DNA from: Coemansia sp. RSA 1804
Lineage: Eukaryota > Kickxellomycota > Kickxellomycetes > Kickxellales > Kickxellaceae
Assembly: GCA_027578815.1 (NCBI GenBank)
Contig: JANBTH010000112.1
Location: 1-33,993 of the forward strand
Direction of reading: 5' to 3'
Length of the DNA: 33,993 nucleotides
Both the position numbers and the translations under genes were made by a program. The notes beneath the pieces were generated by a model that was not told the DNA's origin, searched no databases, and saw only the letters and a list, made by a program, of their open reading frames with translations. The stretch's first letter is position 1; each line of letters starts with the position of its first letter. Of the stretch, positions 1-9,055 are shown one piece after another.

Positions 1-128
1 TTGAGATCGCGGGTTGCGCCCAGGTTTTCTATCAGCGTGATGTGGTTGTTGCTGAGATCCAGCTCGCGGTCCTTGATAGGATTTAGATATGTGGGCGAGT
101 TCTTTATGAGATCTGCTGTCAGCTTCAT
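1..128 (-). CDS. LEA1: U2 snRNP component A' (LEA1/SNRPA1), N-terminal fragment
   Basis: Reading the minus strand from an ATG at 128-126 gives 42 codons that run off the left edge. The peptide begins MKLTADLIKNSP and continues through RELDLSNNHI and LIENLGATRDL. This matches the start of the leucine-rich-repeat protein U2 A' (SNRPA1 in animals, Lea1 in yeasts), where the N-terminus is M-x-KLTAELI followed by RELDLR and IENLGAT. The protein forms a heterodimer with U2B'' on stem-loop IV of U2 snRNA and acts in branch-site recognition in the nucleus. Only the first LRR cap is present here; the rest lies outside the window. Its start faces the plus-strand gene at 1222 across a roughly 1.1-kb spacer. 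The assignment rests on a short but characteristic stretch. Confidence 0.85.
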   Translation of the reverse strand, partial: MKLTADLIKNSPTYLNPIKDRELDLSNNHITLIENLGATRDL

Positions 129-1221
129 TGCTGTGGTTGCGGGAGTGGTTTTTCACTGTCTGCTCTTATCCTGCTATAGAACAAAAAAAAGAAGATAGCT
201 TGAATGCTGGTGATTTGAACAGAGAAATAGATTATTTAACAGGTGGCAAAGCCAAGGTGCGTTATTATTGTATGAGAAAGCGTTCATTCCTCACCTTTGA
301 TCGATGCCTCAAAATGTATTGTATTTACTGTATAGAGCTTAACAAGATCCGCCAAAGTATAAGACAGATCACGTGGTGGCGATTCTGGAATTTGCAGAAA
401 ATCAAGACGCTTGAACCGTTGGAACCATTAGACCAGCTAGCTAGTTCGCCGCCACACGTCATAGTGATGGTGATAAGGCTCTTTTCTTTTCTTTTCTTTT
501 TTGTGGAGAAAGGAAGGGTTCGAAATGTTCTTTACAAGTATCTGAAATGACGTAGATGACGACGTACTTGGCGTGTAAAGAAGGAAGACAACGAGCGCAT
601 AGACTAGCGGATGCCATTGCTTTTCGCTTTGCGTTAAAGGCGTTGTAACCCCCTCCTGCTCAGCTAGCGTTTTTTTGGGCACGCATTCGGCGGATTCTTT
701 GTGAAAGAGAACCAGCAAGAAGGACGCCGTTATGAAGGAGGAGGAGGATTATCACGTGGAGAAACGTAACGAAGGCGAATAAAAGCGCGCATGCGTGTGT
801 GTGTTTTTTTTGGGAATAGCGAAGGCGAGTGCCAACTTGTCTGCAAAATAAAAGAGAAAGAGAGAAAGGAGCAAGTGAAAAGGGCACAAAAGTGATCGAC
901 ATGGACCACCTTTTTTTGTTCTTCTTGCTCTCCTGGTGGTTGAAAAGAATGAGTGCTCCTTTTTTTTTCTTTCACCTTTTCTTTCTCTTTAATACCTGTT
1001 TTTTCTTACTTTTTTTCTTATTCTGCAATACTCCACTTTATCCACTTTATTCCTTTTTCTTATTCCAGTCAGCAACAATATTTTGTTTTATTATATTTAA
1101 ATTTCCGCACAGGTTTTTGCTATTCGTTTTTCCATTTTTCTTGCGGCTGGTTCGTAGAGAGAAAGAAGAGAAGGGAGCTAAAAGAAAGATATTCTCAGCA
1201 AACACAACCGACACATAAACA
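129..1221. promoter_or_regulatory. Divergent upstream region of LEA1 and the 151-aa membrane protein gene
   Basis: This 1.1-kb spacer separates two genes transcribed away from each other. It holds a short GT run near 797-804 ending in poly-T, and a long T/C-rich tract from about 905 to 1160 just upstream of the plus-strand gene, of the kind common in fungal promoters and 5' UTRs. Reading frames inside it are low-complexity and show no recognisable protein. No convincing tRNA or snRNA was seen. Confidence 0.4.
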
Positions 1222-1677
1222 ATGAACGTGCTGGTATTGCTAATGATATTGGTCGCCGCGGTTCGTGGGGCGCCGGTTGGGACGACAATAGAGGCGCTGG
1301 CAACGACAATAGATGCAGGAGCCAACGCGGCGGACGCCACACACACCTCTTCCTCCTCCTCCTCTTCTGTGAACAAGGACGATCCGGACGGAATTCTGCC
1401 GACAGAGTCAGCAAACGGCGTGATGGACGGCGACATGATAGCAGGGTCGACGGACGCAAAGCTCCCGACATCGGGGTCCAAATGCTCGGTTGGCTGCGGC
1501 GTGGGCATCGGCATCGGGTGCCTGGCGGGGCTCCTCATCCTTGCCTTCATATTCGTCATGGCGCGCCGCCATAAGCGCAAACTGCACAACCTCTGGCAGC
1601 ACAGAAGATGGATGGCTCGCCAGAAGGCCCTTCCCGATAAGCCCATGCCGGCCCCTCCGCCGCCGCTGAAGCACTAG
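1222..1677 (+). CDS. Hypothetical secreted type I single-pass membrane protein
   Basis: The 151-aa product is not recognised. Residues 1-17 form a clear signal peptide (MNVLVLLMILVAAVRGA). Then follows an acidic, Ser/Thr/Ala-rich ectodomain with seven consecutive serines at about 43-49. A Gly/Cys-rich transmembrane helix spans roughly 88-113 (Cys 88, 92 and 100, small-residue GxGxG packing), followed by a strongly basic stop-transfer segment (RRHKRK) and a Pro-rich tail ending in PAPPPPLK. This predicts an extracellular, probably O-glycosylated N-terminus and a short cytosolic tail that could bind SH3 or WW domains. The layout resembles small fungal cell-surface or stress-sensor-like proteins, but no family can be assigned. 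The ATG has a good context (AAACAATGA). The antisense frames are rejected because only the plus frame gives a coherent topology. Confidence 0.65.
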   Translation: MNVLVLLMILVAAVRGAPVGTTIEALATTIDAGANAADATHTSSSSSSSVNKDDPDGILPTESANGVMDGDMIAGSTDAKLPTSGSKCSVGCGVGIGIGCLAGLLILAFIFVMARRHKRKLHNLWQHRRWMARQKALPDKPMPAPPPPLKH

Positions 1678-2069
1678 CCGTGGGTGGGGATGTTTTTTAT
1701 TCTTTTTCGTTTGAGCATGTATGTTTTTCTTCTCTTCATTTCTTCCACCTCTTCCTCTTTCCATGACATTTCCTTCATGTTCAGTTTGTCCTTTTTTTCT
1801 CTTTTCCTCCTATGTCTCCTTGTTTCAGTCATACCATTTCATTTGTTACCCCCATCAAACCAAGCAAAAAAAAGCAGACGTGCCAAGGAGTGGAGAAAAA
1901 TACAAAGGAGCCCTCTTTAGCAACGGCAACCGAAGGAACCAGGACCATGGGTCGGGTTTTGTGGTAACCATTTCACCCTGAAAGCAAAGAACGCTTAGAT
2001 TTTTCCACGCCAGCATCAGCAGCTGCCGATGCTACTGCCATTAGTAAACTTTTAGGATTTGCAAGAATT
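1678..2069. other. Convergent intergenic region (3' ends)
   Basis: About 390 bases lie between the stop of the membrane-protein gene and the stop of adenylate kinase, whose transcripts run towards each other. The sequence is T/C-rich, with no recognisable coding content, and presumably carries both 3' UTRs. No other structure was seen. Confidence 0.4.
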
Positions 2070-2895
2070 CTACTGCTTCTGGCCAGCAAAAATAGCCAAA
2101 AGGGTGTGCCAGACCGCGGAGGGTTTCTGCGCAGCATCGACCCGCCTCAGAATGCCTTTGCGGCGGTAGTAGGCGGCAACGGGGGCGGTCTGCTCGTGGT
2201 AGGTTTTCAAGCGCTTTCCGAGGGTGGCCTCGTTGTCGTCGGACCTCTGCACCAGGGGCTCGCCGGTGACGTCGTCGAGCATCAGCCGGGCGGGCGGGTT
2301 GAAGATCCTGTGGTACGATCTGCCGGAGGCCGGGTGCACCAGGCGGCCGGTGATTCTGGCAACCAGCAGCGCGTCGTCGATGACCAGCTCGACCGCGTGG
2401 TCCAGGCCCTGCTTGCGCGCGTCCAGCATCTCGTCCAGCTTCTCCGCCTGCACCACGGTGCGCGGGAACCCGTCCAGTATGAACCCGTTCTTGCAGGTCG
2501 CGTTGTTCTCGATATTGTCCTTGATCATGTCCACCATGATCTCGTCGCTCACCAGCCCCCCGGCATCCATGATCTTCTTTGCTTGCTTCCCGAGCTCGCT
2601 GCCCGACGCCACCGCCGCCCGCAGCATGTCTCCGGTGGCCAGGTGGCATGCGCAGAACTGCTCCGCGATGCTGGGCGCCTGCGTTCCCTTGCCTACGCAG
2701 CAGAGTGGAAGAAAGAGAAGGCAATGGTGCTGGTTAGTTGCAGTCGGCACTTCGGCGTTTGTTTGTTTGTTTGTTTTCTTGGATAGCAGATGGACAGAAT
2801 GAACCAACAGATCACTTACCGGAGCCGGGCGGACCCATGATAACCATGCGGATGGCCTTTGGAAGCTTGAACTCGCTGCTGCCGTTGGTGCTCAT
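2070..2895 (-). CDS. ADK1: Adenylate kinase, cytosolic/AK2-type (two exons)
   Basis: Interconverts ATP + AMP and 2 ADP. Exon 1 is 2895-2820 and exon 2 is 2692-2070. Joined, they encode 232 aa, close to yeast Adk1 (222) and human AK2 (239). The splice falls inside the P-loop and restores GPPGSGKGTQ at 21-30, which proves the intron. Other family marks are the AMP-binding TGDMLR at 45-50, DGFPRT at 99-104, and a long-type LID domain at about 140-177 (GRLVHPASGRSYH, then the Arg-rich QRSDDNEATLGKRL). There is no mitochondrial presequence, so a cytosolic and possibly intermembrane-space location is likely, as in other fungi. The C-terminus from about 205 onwards matches the family less obviously. 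The upstream neighbour GABA transaminase is on the same strand, about 540 bases away. Confidence 0.95.
2693..2819 (-). other. Intron of adenylate kinase
   Basis: This 127-base intron has a GTAAGT donor (2819-2814) and a TAG acceptor (2695-2693). A CTAAC branch site at 2737-2733 lies about 40 bases before the 3' splice site, followed by a pyrimidine-rich stretch. It carries a (GTTT)5 microsatellite on the plus strand at 2757-2776. Removing it restores the P-loop reading frame in phase 1. Confidence 0.93.
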
Positions 2896-3437
2896 GTTCT
2901 TTGTTTTTTTTTTCCTGTTGATTTGAAATTAAAAGAAACAAGCGGGGGGTGTGTGTTGTGAATGGAAGGAGAAGAGAAACAAGCAAAAAAAGAAAAGTTT
3001 ACAAATTTATGCTCTTATAGCCTGGTATAAAAGAGAGACGAGAGAAAGACTGGAACGAAACGAAACAAAACAGAAAAAGATACCTTTGTTATCTTGAACC
3101 CACTAACTCTTGTTTTATTCCTCCAAGCAAAAAAAGTAACAATCGTCTTTTTTAAACTTTTTTTTATTTTTGGGCACTTTTAAGCCAATAGGACATTGGC
3201 TGCTCCTTGTCCACTTCCACAGTCTGGGCTTGTTTGAAGACTGCTAATTTCTTTTCTTTTTTATTTCCCACTCTGCGGGATTGCGGGCTTACTATTTTTT
3301 GCAAAAGAAATTGCGCTTTGGCATTATCGATTTTGCGTTAACAGCCATGGCAGGTTATTCCTGGGATCCGCTGTTATCTCTGGGAAGAGGGAGGGGCTTA
3401 TCTCCGTTTTCCAAAGAGGCCACAGGGCTTGTCCCGC
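2896..3437. other. Intergenic region: ADK1 upstream / GABA-T 3' side
   Basis: About 540 bases of AT-rich DNA with many A- and T-runs separate the GABA transaminase stop from the ADK1 start. It should hold the ADK1 promoter and the GABA-T 3' UTR. No gene, RNA or strong repeat was recognised. Confidence 0.35.
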
Positions 3438-4943
3438 TCACTGAGGCCAGTGCTTCTTGTACATCTTGTTGAGGACGCTTTCGAAGCGCGTCAGGAACAG
3501 ATTGACGTGCCTGTTGGTCAGCGTCAGCATCGGGCGGAAGCGGACGGCCACCTCGCCGGAGCCGCCCATGTTGACGCCCTCGCGGCGCATCAGATCAAGG
3601 AGCTCGCTGCGCATGGCCGGCGACGGACAGTCGAAGGCCACGAAGGTGCCCTGGCCCCTGACGTTGGCGACAAGCCGGTGGTAGCGGATGGCCAGCGGCC
3701 GCAGGTGGCCGAGCAGGTAGTCGCCGGTGCCGCGCACCTGCTCAACCAGCGCGTTGTCAAGCACCTCCGACACGATTGCTCGTGCAATGAGTGCGCGCGC
3801 CGGGTCGCCCAGCCAGGTGTTGAAGTTGCGGAACGGCTGGTCGGCCACCATCTCGCGCGAGTGGTAGAAGCCGGCGGCCTGCATCTTCTTGGAGAACGTC
3901 ACCATGTCGGGCGGCGTCTCCAGCTCCCAGTGCTCGTGCGCCCAGAATGCGCCGGTGGCGCCGCACCCGGTCTGCACCTCGTCGACGATCAGCAGCACGC
4001 CGTGCTTGGCCGTGATGCGCCGCACGCCGCGGAAGAACTCGGGCGACGCGTGGCGGTCGCCGCCCTCGCTCTGGATCGGCTCCACGACAACAGCCGCCAC
4101 CGGCACCTCGTTGCGCTGCAGAATGCGGTCCAGCTCGGCCAGACACCGCTTCTCCTCCGCTGCATTCTCCTCGCGGTGCGCGTCCTCCGGGTACTGGAGC
4201 TGCGGGAACGGCGCGCGCGGCCACTTGAACGCAGGCATGTCGAGCTTGTGGATGGCCTTGGACCGCGTGGTGCTGAGCGCGCCAAACGTGCGCCCGTGGA
4301 ACCCGGCCGAGAACGACAGAATCGCAACCTCGGGCGAACCCGGCGGAATGTTGTCCATCACCGACTCCATCTCCGTCTGCGTGAACGCGCGGGCGCCGCG
4401 CCGTTTGCGCGCATAGTGCAGGAACGCCGCCTTGTACGCCAGCTCATTGGCGTCGGATCCGTGGGCCGTGGTAAACACCATGTCCATGCCCGGCGGCCGC
4501 ACGCGCATAAACGAGTCCTCCAGCAGCTGCGCCCAGTCCGTCGACGGGAACACGCCGAGCGCCGGGCGGTTGGCCAGCGTCGTTGCCATCTGGTCGCTCT
4601 TGGCCGCCGCAATAAGCGCCGTGTTGTTGTACCCAACCGGAATCGACGCAATCTGGCAGTACAGATCCAGGAACACGTTCCCGTCCGCATCCACGATGTA
4701 GTTGCCTGTGGATTTTGCGTAGTCGCCAACAAACGTCGCTGCCCGCGTGTCCTGCAGCGCCGACAGCTTCTCCAGCGCCGCCTTCGACGCCGGCCCAGGC
4801 ACCGCGCTGGTCCCCACGTGGGGCTCGCTGGGCTCCTCCCTGGCCCACGAGAGGTGTCTCCTGGTGGCCGCTGGCAGGAGCTGCCTGCCTGGCTGTCCCA
4901 GCGCTCTGGCCGATGGCGAGGCTGCTGCAAGTGCCCTGAACAT
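3438..4943 (-). CDS. UGA1: 4-aminobutyrate aminotransferase (GABA transaminase), mitochondrial
   Basis: A PLP-dependent class III aminotransferase of 501 aa that converts GABA + 2-oxoglutarate to succinic semialdehyde + glutamate in the GABA shunt. The ATG at 4943 is chosen because it begins an Arg/Ala-rich, acid-free N-terminus of about 30 residues that fits a mitochondrial presequence; the frame stays open further upstream but without family similarity. Visible landmarks are HGSDANELAYKAA (about 161-173, cofactor phosphate region), SFSAGFHGRTFG (about 210-221, ring-stacking segment), VVVEPIQSEGGD (about 285-296), IVDEVQTGCGATG (about 319-331, with the PLP-pyridine Asp) and TFSKKM (about 349-354), whose second Lys should be the Schiff-base lysine. 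NTWLGDP follows. The animal CGSC iron-sulfur motif is replaced by HGSD, as in fungal Uga1. The gene is intronless. Confidence 0.93.
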   Translation of the reverse strand: MFRALAAASPSARALGQPGRQLLPAATRRHLSWAREEPSEPHVGTSAVPGPASKAALEKLSALQDTRAATFVGDYAKSTGNYIVDADGNVFLDLYCQIASIPVGYNNTALIAAAKSDQMATTLANRPALGVFPSTDWAQLLEDSFMRVRPPGMDMVFTTAHGSDANELAYKAAFLHYARKRRGARAFTQTEMESVMDNIPPGSPEVAILSFSAGFHGRTFGALSTTRSKAIHKLDMPAFKWPRAPFPQLQYPEDAHREENAAEEKRCLAELDRILQRNEVPVAAVVVEPIQSEGGDRHASPEFFRGVRRITAKHGVLLIVDEVQTGCGATGAFWAHEHWELETPPDMVTFSKKMQAAGFYHSREMVADQPFRNFNTWLGDPARALIARAIVSEVLDNALVEQVRGTGDYLLGHLRPLAIRYHRLVANVRGQGTFVAFDCPSPAMRSELLDLMRREGVNMGGSGEVAVRFRPMLTLTNRHVNLFLTRFESVLNKMYKKHWPQ

Positions 4944-5579
4944 TGTAGATGTTTCTGTCTGTCTGCTTGGGCAGTAGATAATAAAGAGGTATTCAGAATA
5001 GATCAAAGGTAGTTGTGGGTAAAGAAGAAGGCAATGTAGAAATGGATGAGAAGAAAAGGAAGGGGCTGATTGTGGCCGCCGAAAAAAAGTCCAGCCAGCC
5101 GTCGGAGCTTTGTTTATATGCCGATGCCCACACTCCCAGAAAAGGAGGAAGAAGAAATAAAGCAGATGAAGAAAGAGCAAAAGGGTGCGGCGGGATCAGG
5201 GGAAGGAAAGGGTATATTTCCGAGACATCAAATCTTCCCACAGCATTTATCCAGCAGGAAGCATTCACTCTACTTTTTCTACTCGGTTTCGCAATTGTCG
5301 ATATGCACACCCTTTCTCCGTTCAGCAGGGGCCATCCATCCCATCGTCTCGTGGATGGCTTTCCTAGGGTCTGTCTGAGCATGTCCCCGTGCCCGAAAGC
5401 GCCCTGCAAAACACTCCATCCACCACATCCTCCTCACACGCATCGTCTGTCGCATTATACTAGAAATCATCCTTGTTCATTATAGACAAATGTCGCAAAT
5501 TAAAACAAAACAAAAAGCAAAGGGATGTTTTCAGCTACGTTCTATTGACCAAATATATAGCGACGGAACAGAGAGACAC
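4944..5579. other. Intergenic region upstream of GABA-T
   Basis: About 640 bases lie between the 3' end of the 258-aa gene and the start of GABA transaminase, both on the minus strand. It is purine-rich next to the GABA-T start. Open frames here are short and lack family features. Nothing beyond presumed promoter and 3' UTR was seen. Confidence 0.35.
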
Positions 5580-6356
5580 TCACGGCTTCTTGCTCTTGCC
5601 CTCAAAGCTGCTGGTCTCCATGACGCGGTCAATCGTCTTGCTGGCAGACTTCCACGCGCCAAGGGTCACCACATCGGCCCAGAGCCTATGGACCAGCGCC
5701 TTCATCGTCCCATCCCGCCACGACTCGACGTACTTGTCGACGGCCCTAATCCCGGGGCCCAGCACCTTCTGCCCGACGTACTCGCGCGCGCCACTGGCCC
5801 AACCGACAACAGCCTCGTCCATCGTTGTGGCCTTGTACGCGTTGATCATGCTCTTGCCGCGCATCCTGAACATCGGCCGCATGATCACATCGGTGGGCGC
5901 ACAGAACCCATTGTCGCGCAGACACGCCAGATCGGTGATCCCCTCGTTGCCGAGCACCACCACGTGCCGGAGCCGCAGGATCCACCGCAGCCCCCACCTG
6001 TTAGCCCACACGTCAGACTCCTCCACTCGGCCACTGGCGCCAACCACCCACTTGTTCTTCTCCTGCGTCCGCCTTGTCAGCTCCGCCTGCGCCATCGCCT
6101 TCGTCATAAACTCAACGCAGTCCAGTCGTCCCACCAACGGCCCATCGGGGTCTGCTGTGAGAAACCCGCTTTCCGCTCGCGAAAGCGTGTTGTTGAAGCA
6201 GTACAGCTTCGTGTCGCTCCCCTTCTCCATCGTTACTATCGTGCTTGTCTTGGTCGCTGCGTCGCTCACTCTCACCTTTACCAGTTGTTTACCTTCGGCG
6301 GCAGCGGCTTTGTCATTGTCTGCCGCGGAATCCGCTTGTGAATTGGAGGCGGCCAT
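5580..6356 (-). CDS. Hypothetical protein, 258 aa
   Basis: I do not recognise this family. Composition and base use are like neighbouring genes, and the frame is open throughout, so it is probably a real gene. Residues 1-22 are an Ala/Ser/Asp-rich low-complexity start. Residues 25-170 look like a folded domain rich in alternating hydrophobic and charged positions, with three Trp residues around 117-125 (VWANRWGLRW). The last 90 residues look mainly helical and amphipathic, ending in a basic tail (FEGKSKKP). There is no signal peptide and no confident membrane helix. The ATG at 6356 is the first in the frame. At the 3' end the stop TGA overlaps a possible donor (GTGAGT), so the last codons could be altered by splicing, with little effect on length. 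A lipid-droplet or membrane-peripheral role is conceivable from the amphipathic C-terminus but is not supported by any motif. Confidence 0.65.
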   Translation of the reverse strand: MAASNSQADSAADNDKAAAAEGKQLVKVRVSDAATKTSTIVTMEKGSDTKLYCFNNTLSRAESGFLTADPDGPLVGRLDCVEFMTKAMAQAELTRRTQEKNKWVVGASGRVEESDVWANRWGLRWILRLRHVVVLGNEGITDLACLRDNGFCAPTDVIMRPMFRMRGKSMINAYKATTMDEAVVGWASGAREYVGQKVLGPGIRAVDKYVESWRDGTMKALVHRLWADVVTLGAWKSASKTIDRVMETSSFEGKSKKP

Positions 6357-6775
6357 GCTGCTGATTTACAAGGTCAGTGAAGACGAGACAAATATATATG
6401 GCGTTGTTGTTGTTGTTGAGGAATGTGTATGCGTCTAATTAGTACAGTGTGTATCTTGGTTTCAAAGGAACAAGAATGAATGATAAAGGAGAAGGCGAAA
6501 TATATAAATAAAGTAGGGATAATAAAATCAATAATCGTATGATGAAAAGGAAAGGAAAGGAAAAAATAGAAATAGAACTCGGCATTGAATTTTGTTTGCT
6601 TATGCCCACGCAATCCATCGGATTGGACAAGGCGAGCAAGAAACCCTCCTCTCCTCCAATGACACCATCACCTCCCCTCACGTGCATAAAGAAGCACTTT
6701 CCTGCTGAATGCTTACTGAGACTATCCATTTTCTTATTTCCAAGCTCCGCAAAATGATAATAATCACCACATCAG
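6357..6775. other. Intergenic region between RAD17 3' end and the 258-aa gene
   Basis: About 420 bases of AT-rich sequence with a (GTT)n run at about 6404-6418 directly upstream of the 258-aa gene, and TATATA-like stretches near 6390 and 6500. It presumably holds that gene's promoter and the RAD17 3' UTR. No gene was recognised. Confidence 0.35.
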
Positions 6776-9055
6776 TTAGTCAGAGAACTCGTCGATATCA
6801 TCGTCGCTTAGCACAAGCTTTTGCGGCGACTCATCGGCCGCCGCAACACTGCTAGCCACCGCCTCCGCCCAGCGTCCGGCGTTGGAAATACCGGCGCCGC
6901 TATCATCTTCTCTACCGACAGTCGCAAGCCGCAGCAGCCGCGCGTGGGCCGGGGAGTACCGCTGGGCCCGCTGTTTCTCTGATATGATGCGCGCCCAAAA
7001 GGGCAGAACATCCAGAACCGCCGAATTCCGGTCCAAGGCACAACCACTGCCGCCAAAAGCAGCAGTGTCCGCCATCATGTCCTGCCACACGCCATTGAAC
7101 GCCGCCTTGCGCTTATAGCTGTCGAAGAACATGGGTTTCCTGAACGCTGCCATCTGTCGCGGCGCCCCCTTCCTCCTGCCATTGTCCGGAGCCTGGCCAC
7201 TGCCGCCATTGCCTGCGTACTTTGGGTGGTCGCGTACATACATGATTCCACGCACCGCAAGCACAGCCGCATACGCGGCAGACACGCGCGCCCCAGCCGC
7301 GCTCCACACACCACCACCGCCATTACCAGATGATATTGCATCGCTTTCGCTCAAGCACTCGGCGGCATCAGCAAGCTCGTCGACGGACGAGCAGAAGTCC
7401 ACGTAGTTCTCGTGGATGAACAGGCTGAACGTGCTTGGTTCCACCGGTACGCGGTCCAGGATATCGTCGGGATCCGACTCCAGCTCACCGCGCGGTGCTG
7501 TCAATTTCCCAACCGTGGGTGGTACTGCGCGTTTCGCGTAAAGCACTTTGCCAAGCGCGTGGAACAGATCCAGCGCTGCCCCCCGATCCCGATCCTGATC
7601 TCTGCTGCCAGACGCGGATGCGCTTCTGCTGTCTGCAGGTCCTGATATCTGGAGCATCGTGACCGCCAGCCGCAGATCGCCATGGCATTCAGCCGATATG
7701 CGCTTCACAACAGCGGCTGTGTTCTGTCTGCCCGCAGCTCCCTTCTCCGTCGCCCGCATCTGCAGTATTCGCTTCAACCCCTTTGCCACAATCGTCGGTG
7801 CCACCGGGTTGAACTTGATCGTCTGGCAGAACGGAGAACGGTACACGGAGGACGGGATAACATCAGCCGCAGTCCAGGCCGCCGAATCGCTGTTGCCAGA
7901 CGCTGTACGTAGTCGATACCGTGCTGAGCCAAAGGAGGATGACTCATCGCCGATGTCTCCTCCAAGCATCTGGTGCACCGAAAAGCACTCGGTAACCACA
8001 ATGACCATAGGAAACGATCTGCTCGCCGGCGTGGCCACAAACCGGCTCAACGCAGCACCGAATGCCTCACGCGTATCGTGGTGTGCGATATTTGGCAGAT
8101 CGTCAATCAGAATGAACTTTTTCCCACTATCGCTGCCGGGCCGACCACCTGGGATGCCGTCGGGGTGCAGCGACAGACTCGAGTACCGCTCGGCGCGTCG
8201 AAGAAAATCATCAAACTGGCGGATCGCGCCCACCGGCATGTCATCTCCATCGTCGCCATCGTCATTGGCATAGTCGTGTTTCAGACTAGCGTCCGACTGG
8301 CGTGCAGTAAGCGGATTGATCCACTCCACAATCTCCAGACCCATTTCCGCACCCAGCACTCGCACACTGGTCGACTTGCACGTGCCTGGCGGTCCTTCAA
8401 GAACAAGCAGCCGGAACATACATGCGCCTGGTGCGCTATCGCCAGAGGACGTTGCCGTCTCCAGCCACGTGCGTACCTGTGCGATCTTGGCCGCATGGAG
8501 TGCCAATTCATCCGTCGTGTGTGGTTCGTACCGTTGCCACCACACTAGACCATCGGTGTCGGCTGGTGATCCCATTGGTATTGTTGGCGCTGTGGTTCCC
8601 TGCACCTGTCTTCGTGATGTGGGTCGCGCTAGTTTGAATCTAGGCCGGTCTGAAAGCGCCCGCCCGCTAGATGATGCTGCTTGCGTTTGCGAGTGGCTGC
8701 GTTTGAACGGCACGCTTTTGCCTTTTGATGATACAGACGACGTTGACGATGCTTCTGGCGCTGTTGCTGGTAATGTCTGTGACTGCTGGTGCTGATTCTG
8801 TTGGCTGTTCGCATTAGCCAAGGGATTATTTTCATTAGCAGACGCGCACTCGTTAATCAGCGCTTCCAGATCGCTGTCCATTTCAATATCGAAAATATCA
8901 TCATCCGTATTACCACCGCCACATGTCGCCGCTATGTTTCCATCCAAGAGTCCCTCCTCATCAGCCACAGCAGACGATGGTGGCTCTGGCGATGACGACG
9001 AGACTATTACCACGCGTTTTCTGGTTTGCTCCTGCTTTCTGCTCTGCGCACGAGT
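6776..9055 (-). CDS. RAD17: Rad17/Rad24-type checkpoint clamp loader (main exon; 5' end unresolved)
   Basis: Rad17 replaces the large RFC subunit to load the 9-1-1 clamp at damaged DNA in the nucleus. Numbered from a GTG at 9013, an acidic, Ser/Gln-rich N-terminus of about 150 residues precedes the family hallmark WWQRYEPHTTDELALH (about 158-173). An AAA+ core follows, with a Walker A loop GPPGTCKST (207-215), EWINP just after it, Walker B KFILIDDLPN and a sensor-1-like VIVVTE. The third Gly of Walker A is Cys. The frame is open upstream of the GTG to a TAG at 9058-9056 but contains no ATG, so either a mini-exon supplies the start (ATG at 9243 followed by a GTAACA donor, or ATG at 9129 followed by GTAATA; acceptor TGTAG at 9056) or translation begins at the internal Met codon at 8881. 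An ACGCGT box lies at 9012-9017. Confidence 0.87.
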   Translation of the reverse strand, partial: TRAQSRKQEQTRKRVVIVSSSSPEPPSSAVADEEGLLDGNIAATCGGGNTDDDIFDIEMDSDLEALINECASANENNPLANANSQQNQHQQSQTLPATAPEASSTSSVSSKGKSVPFKRSHSQTQAASSSGRALSDRPRFKLARPTSRRQVQGTTAPTIPMGSPADTDGLVWWQRYEPHTTDELALHAAKIAQVRTWLETATSSGDSAPGACMFRLLVLEGPPGTCKSTSVRVLGAEMGLEIVEWINPLTARQSDASLKHDYANDDGDDGDDMPVGAIRQFDDFLRRAERYSSLSLHPDGIPGGRPGSDSGKKFILIDDLPNIAHHDTREAFGAALSRFVATPASRSFPMVIVVTECFSVHQMLGGDIGDESSSFGSARYRLRTASGNSDSAAWTAADVIPSSVYRSPFCQTIKFNPVAPTIVAKGLKRILQMRATEKGAAGRQNTAAVVKRISAECHGDLRLAVTMLQISGPADSRSASASGSRDQDRDRGAALDLFHALGKVLYAKRAVPPTVGKLTAPRGELESDPDDILDRVPVEPSTFSLFIHENYVDFCSSVDELADAAECLSESDAISSGNGGGGVWSAAGARVSAAYAAVLAVRGIMYVRDHPKYAGNGGSGQAPDNGRRKGAPRQMAAFRKPMFFDSYKRKAAFNGVWQDMMADTAAFGGSGCALDRNSAVLDVLPFWARIISEKQRAQRYSPAHARLLRLATVGREDDSGAGISNAGRWAEAVASSVAAADESPQKLVLSDDDIDEFSD

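Noticed and set aside
388..460. tRNA-like stretch on the minus strand (TGGTCTAATGGTT resembling an A box, GGTTCAAG resembling a B box)
   Set aside because: The two boxes are too close together, no proper T-arm forms and no cloverleaf can be drawn with the flanking sequence.
514..530. GGGTTCGAAAT resembling a tRNA B box on the plus strand
   Set aside because: The flanking bases do not form a T-stem and there is no A box at the right distance.
3429..5012. Long open frame on the plus strand opposite GABA transaminase
   Set aside because: It is an Arg/His/Leu-rich antisense shadow of a GC-rich gene; the minus frame carries all the aminotransferase motifs.
5535..5586. Possible extra intron at the 3' end of the 258-aa gene (GTGAGT donor, ATAG acceptor)
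   Set aside because: Splicing would add only a residue or two before another stop; nothing in the protein supports it.
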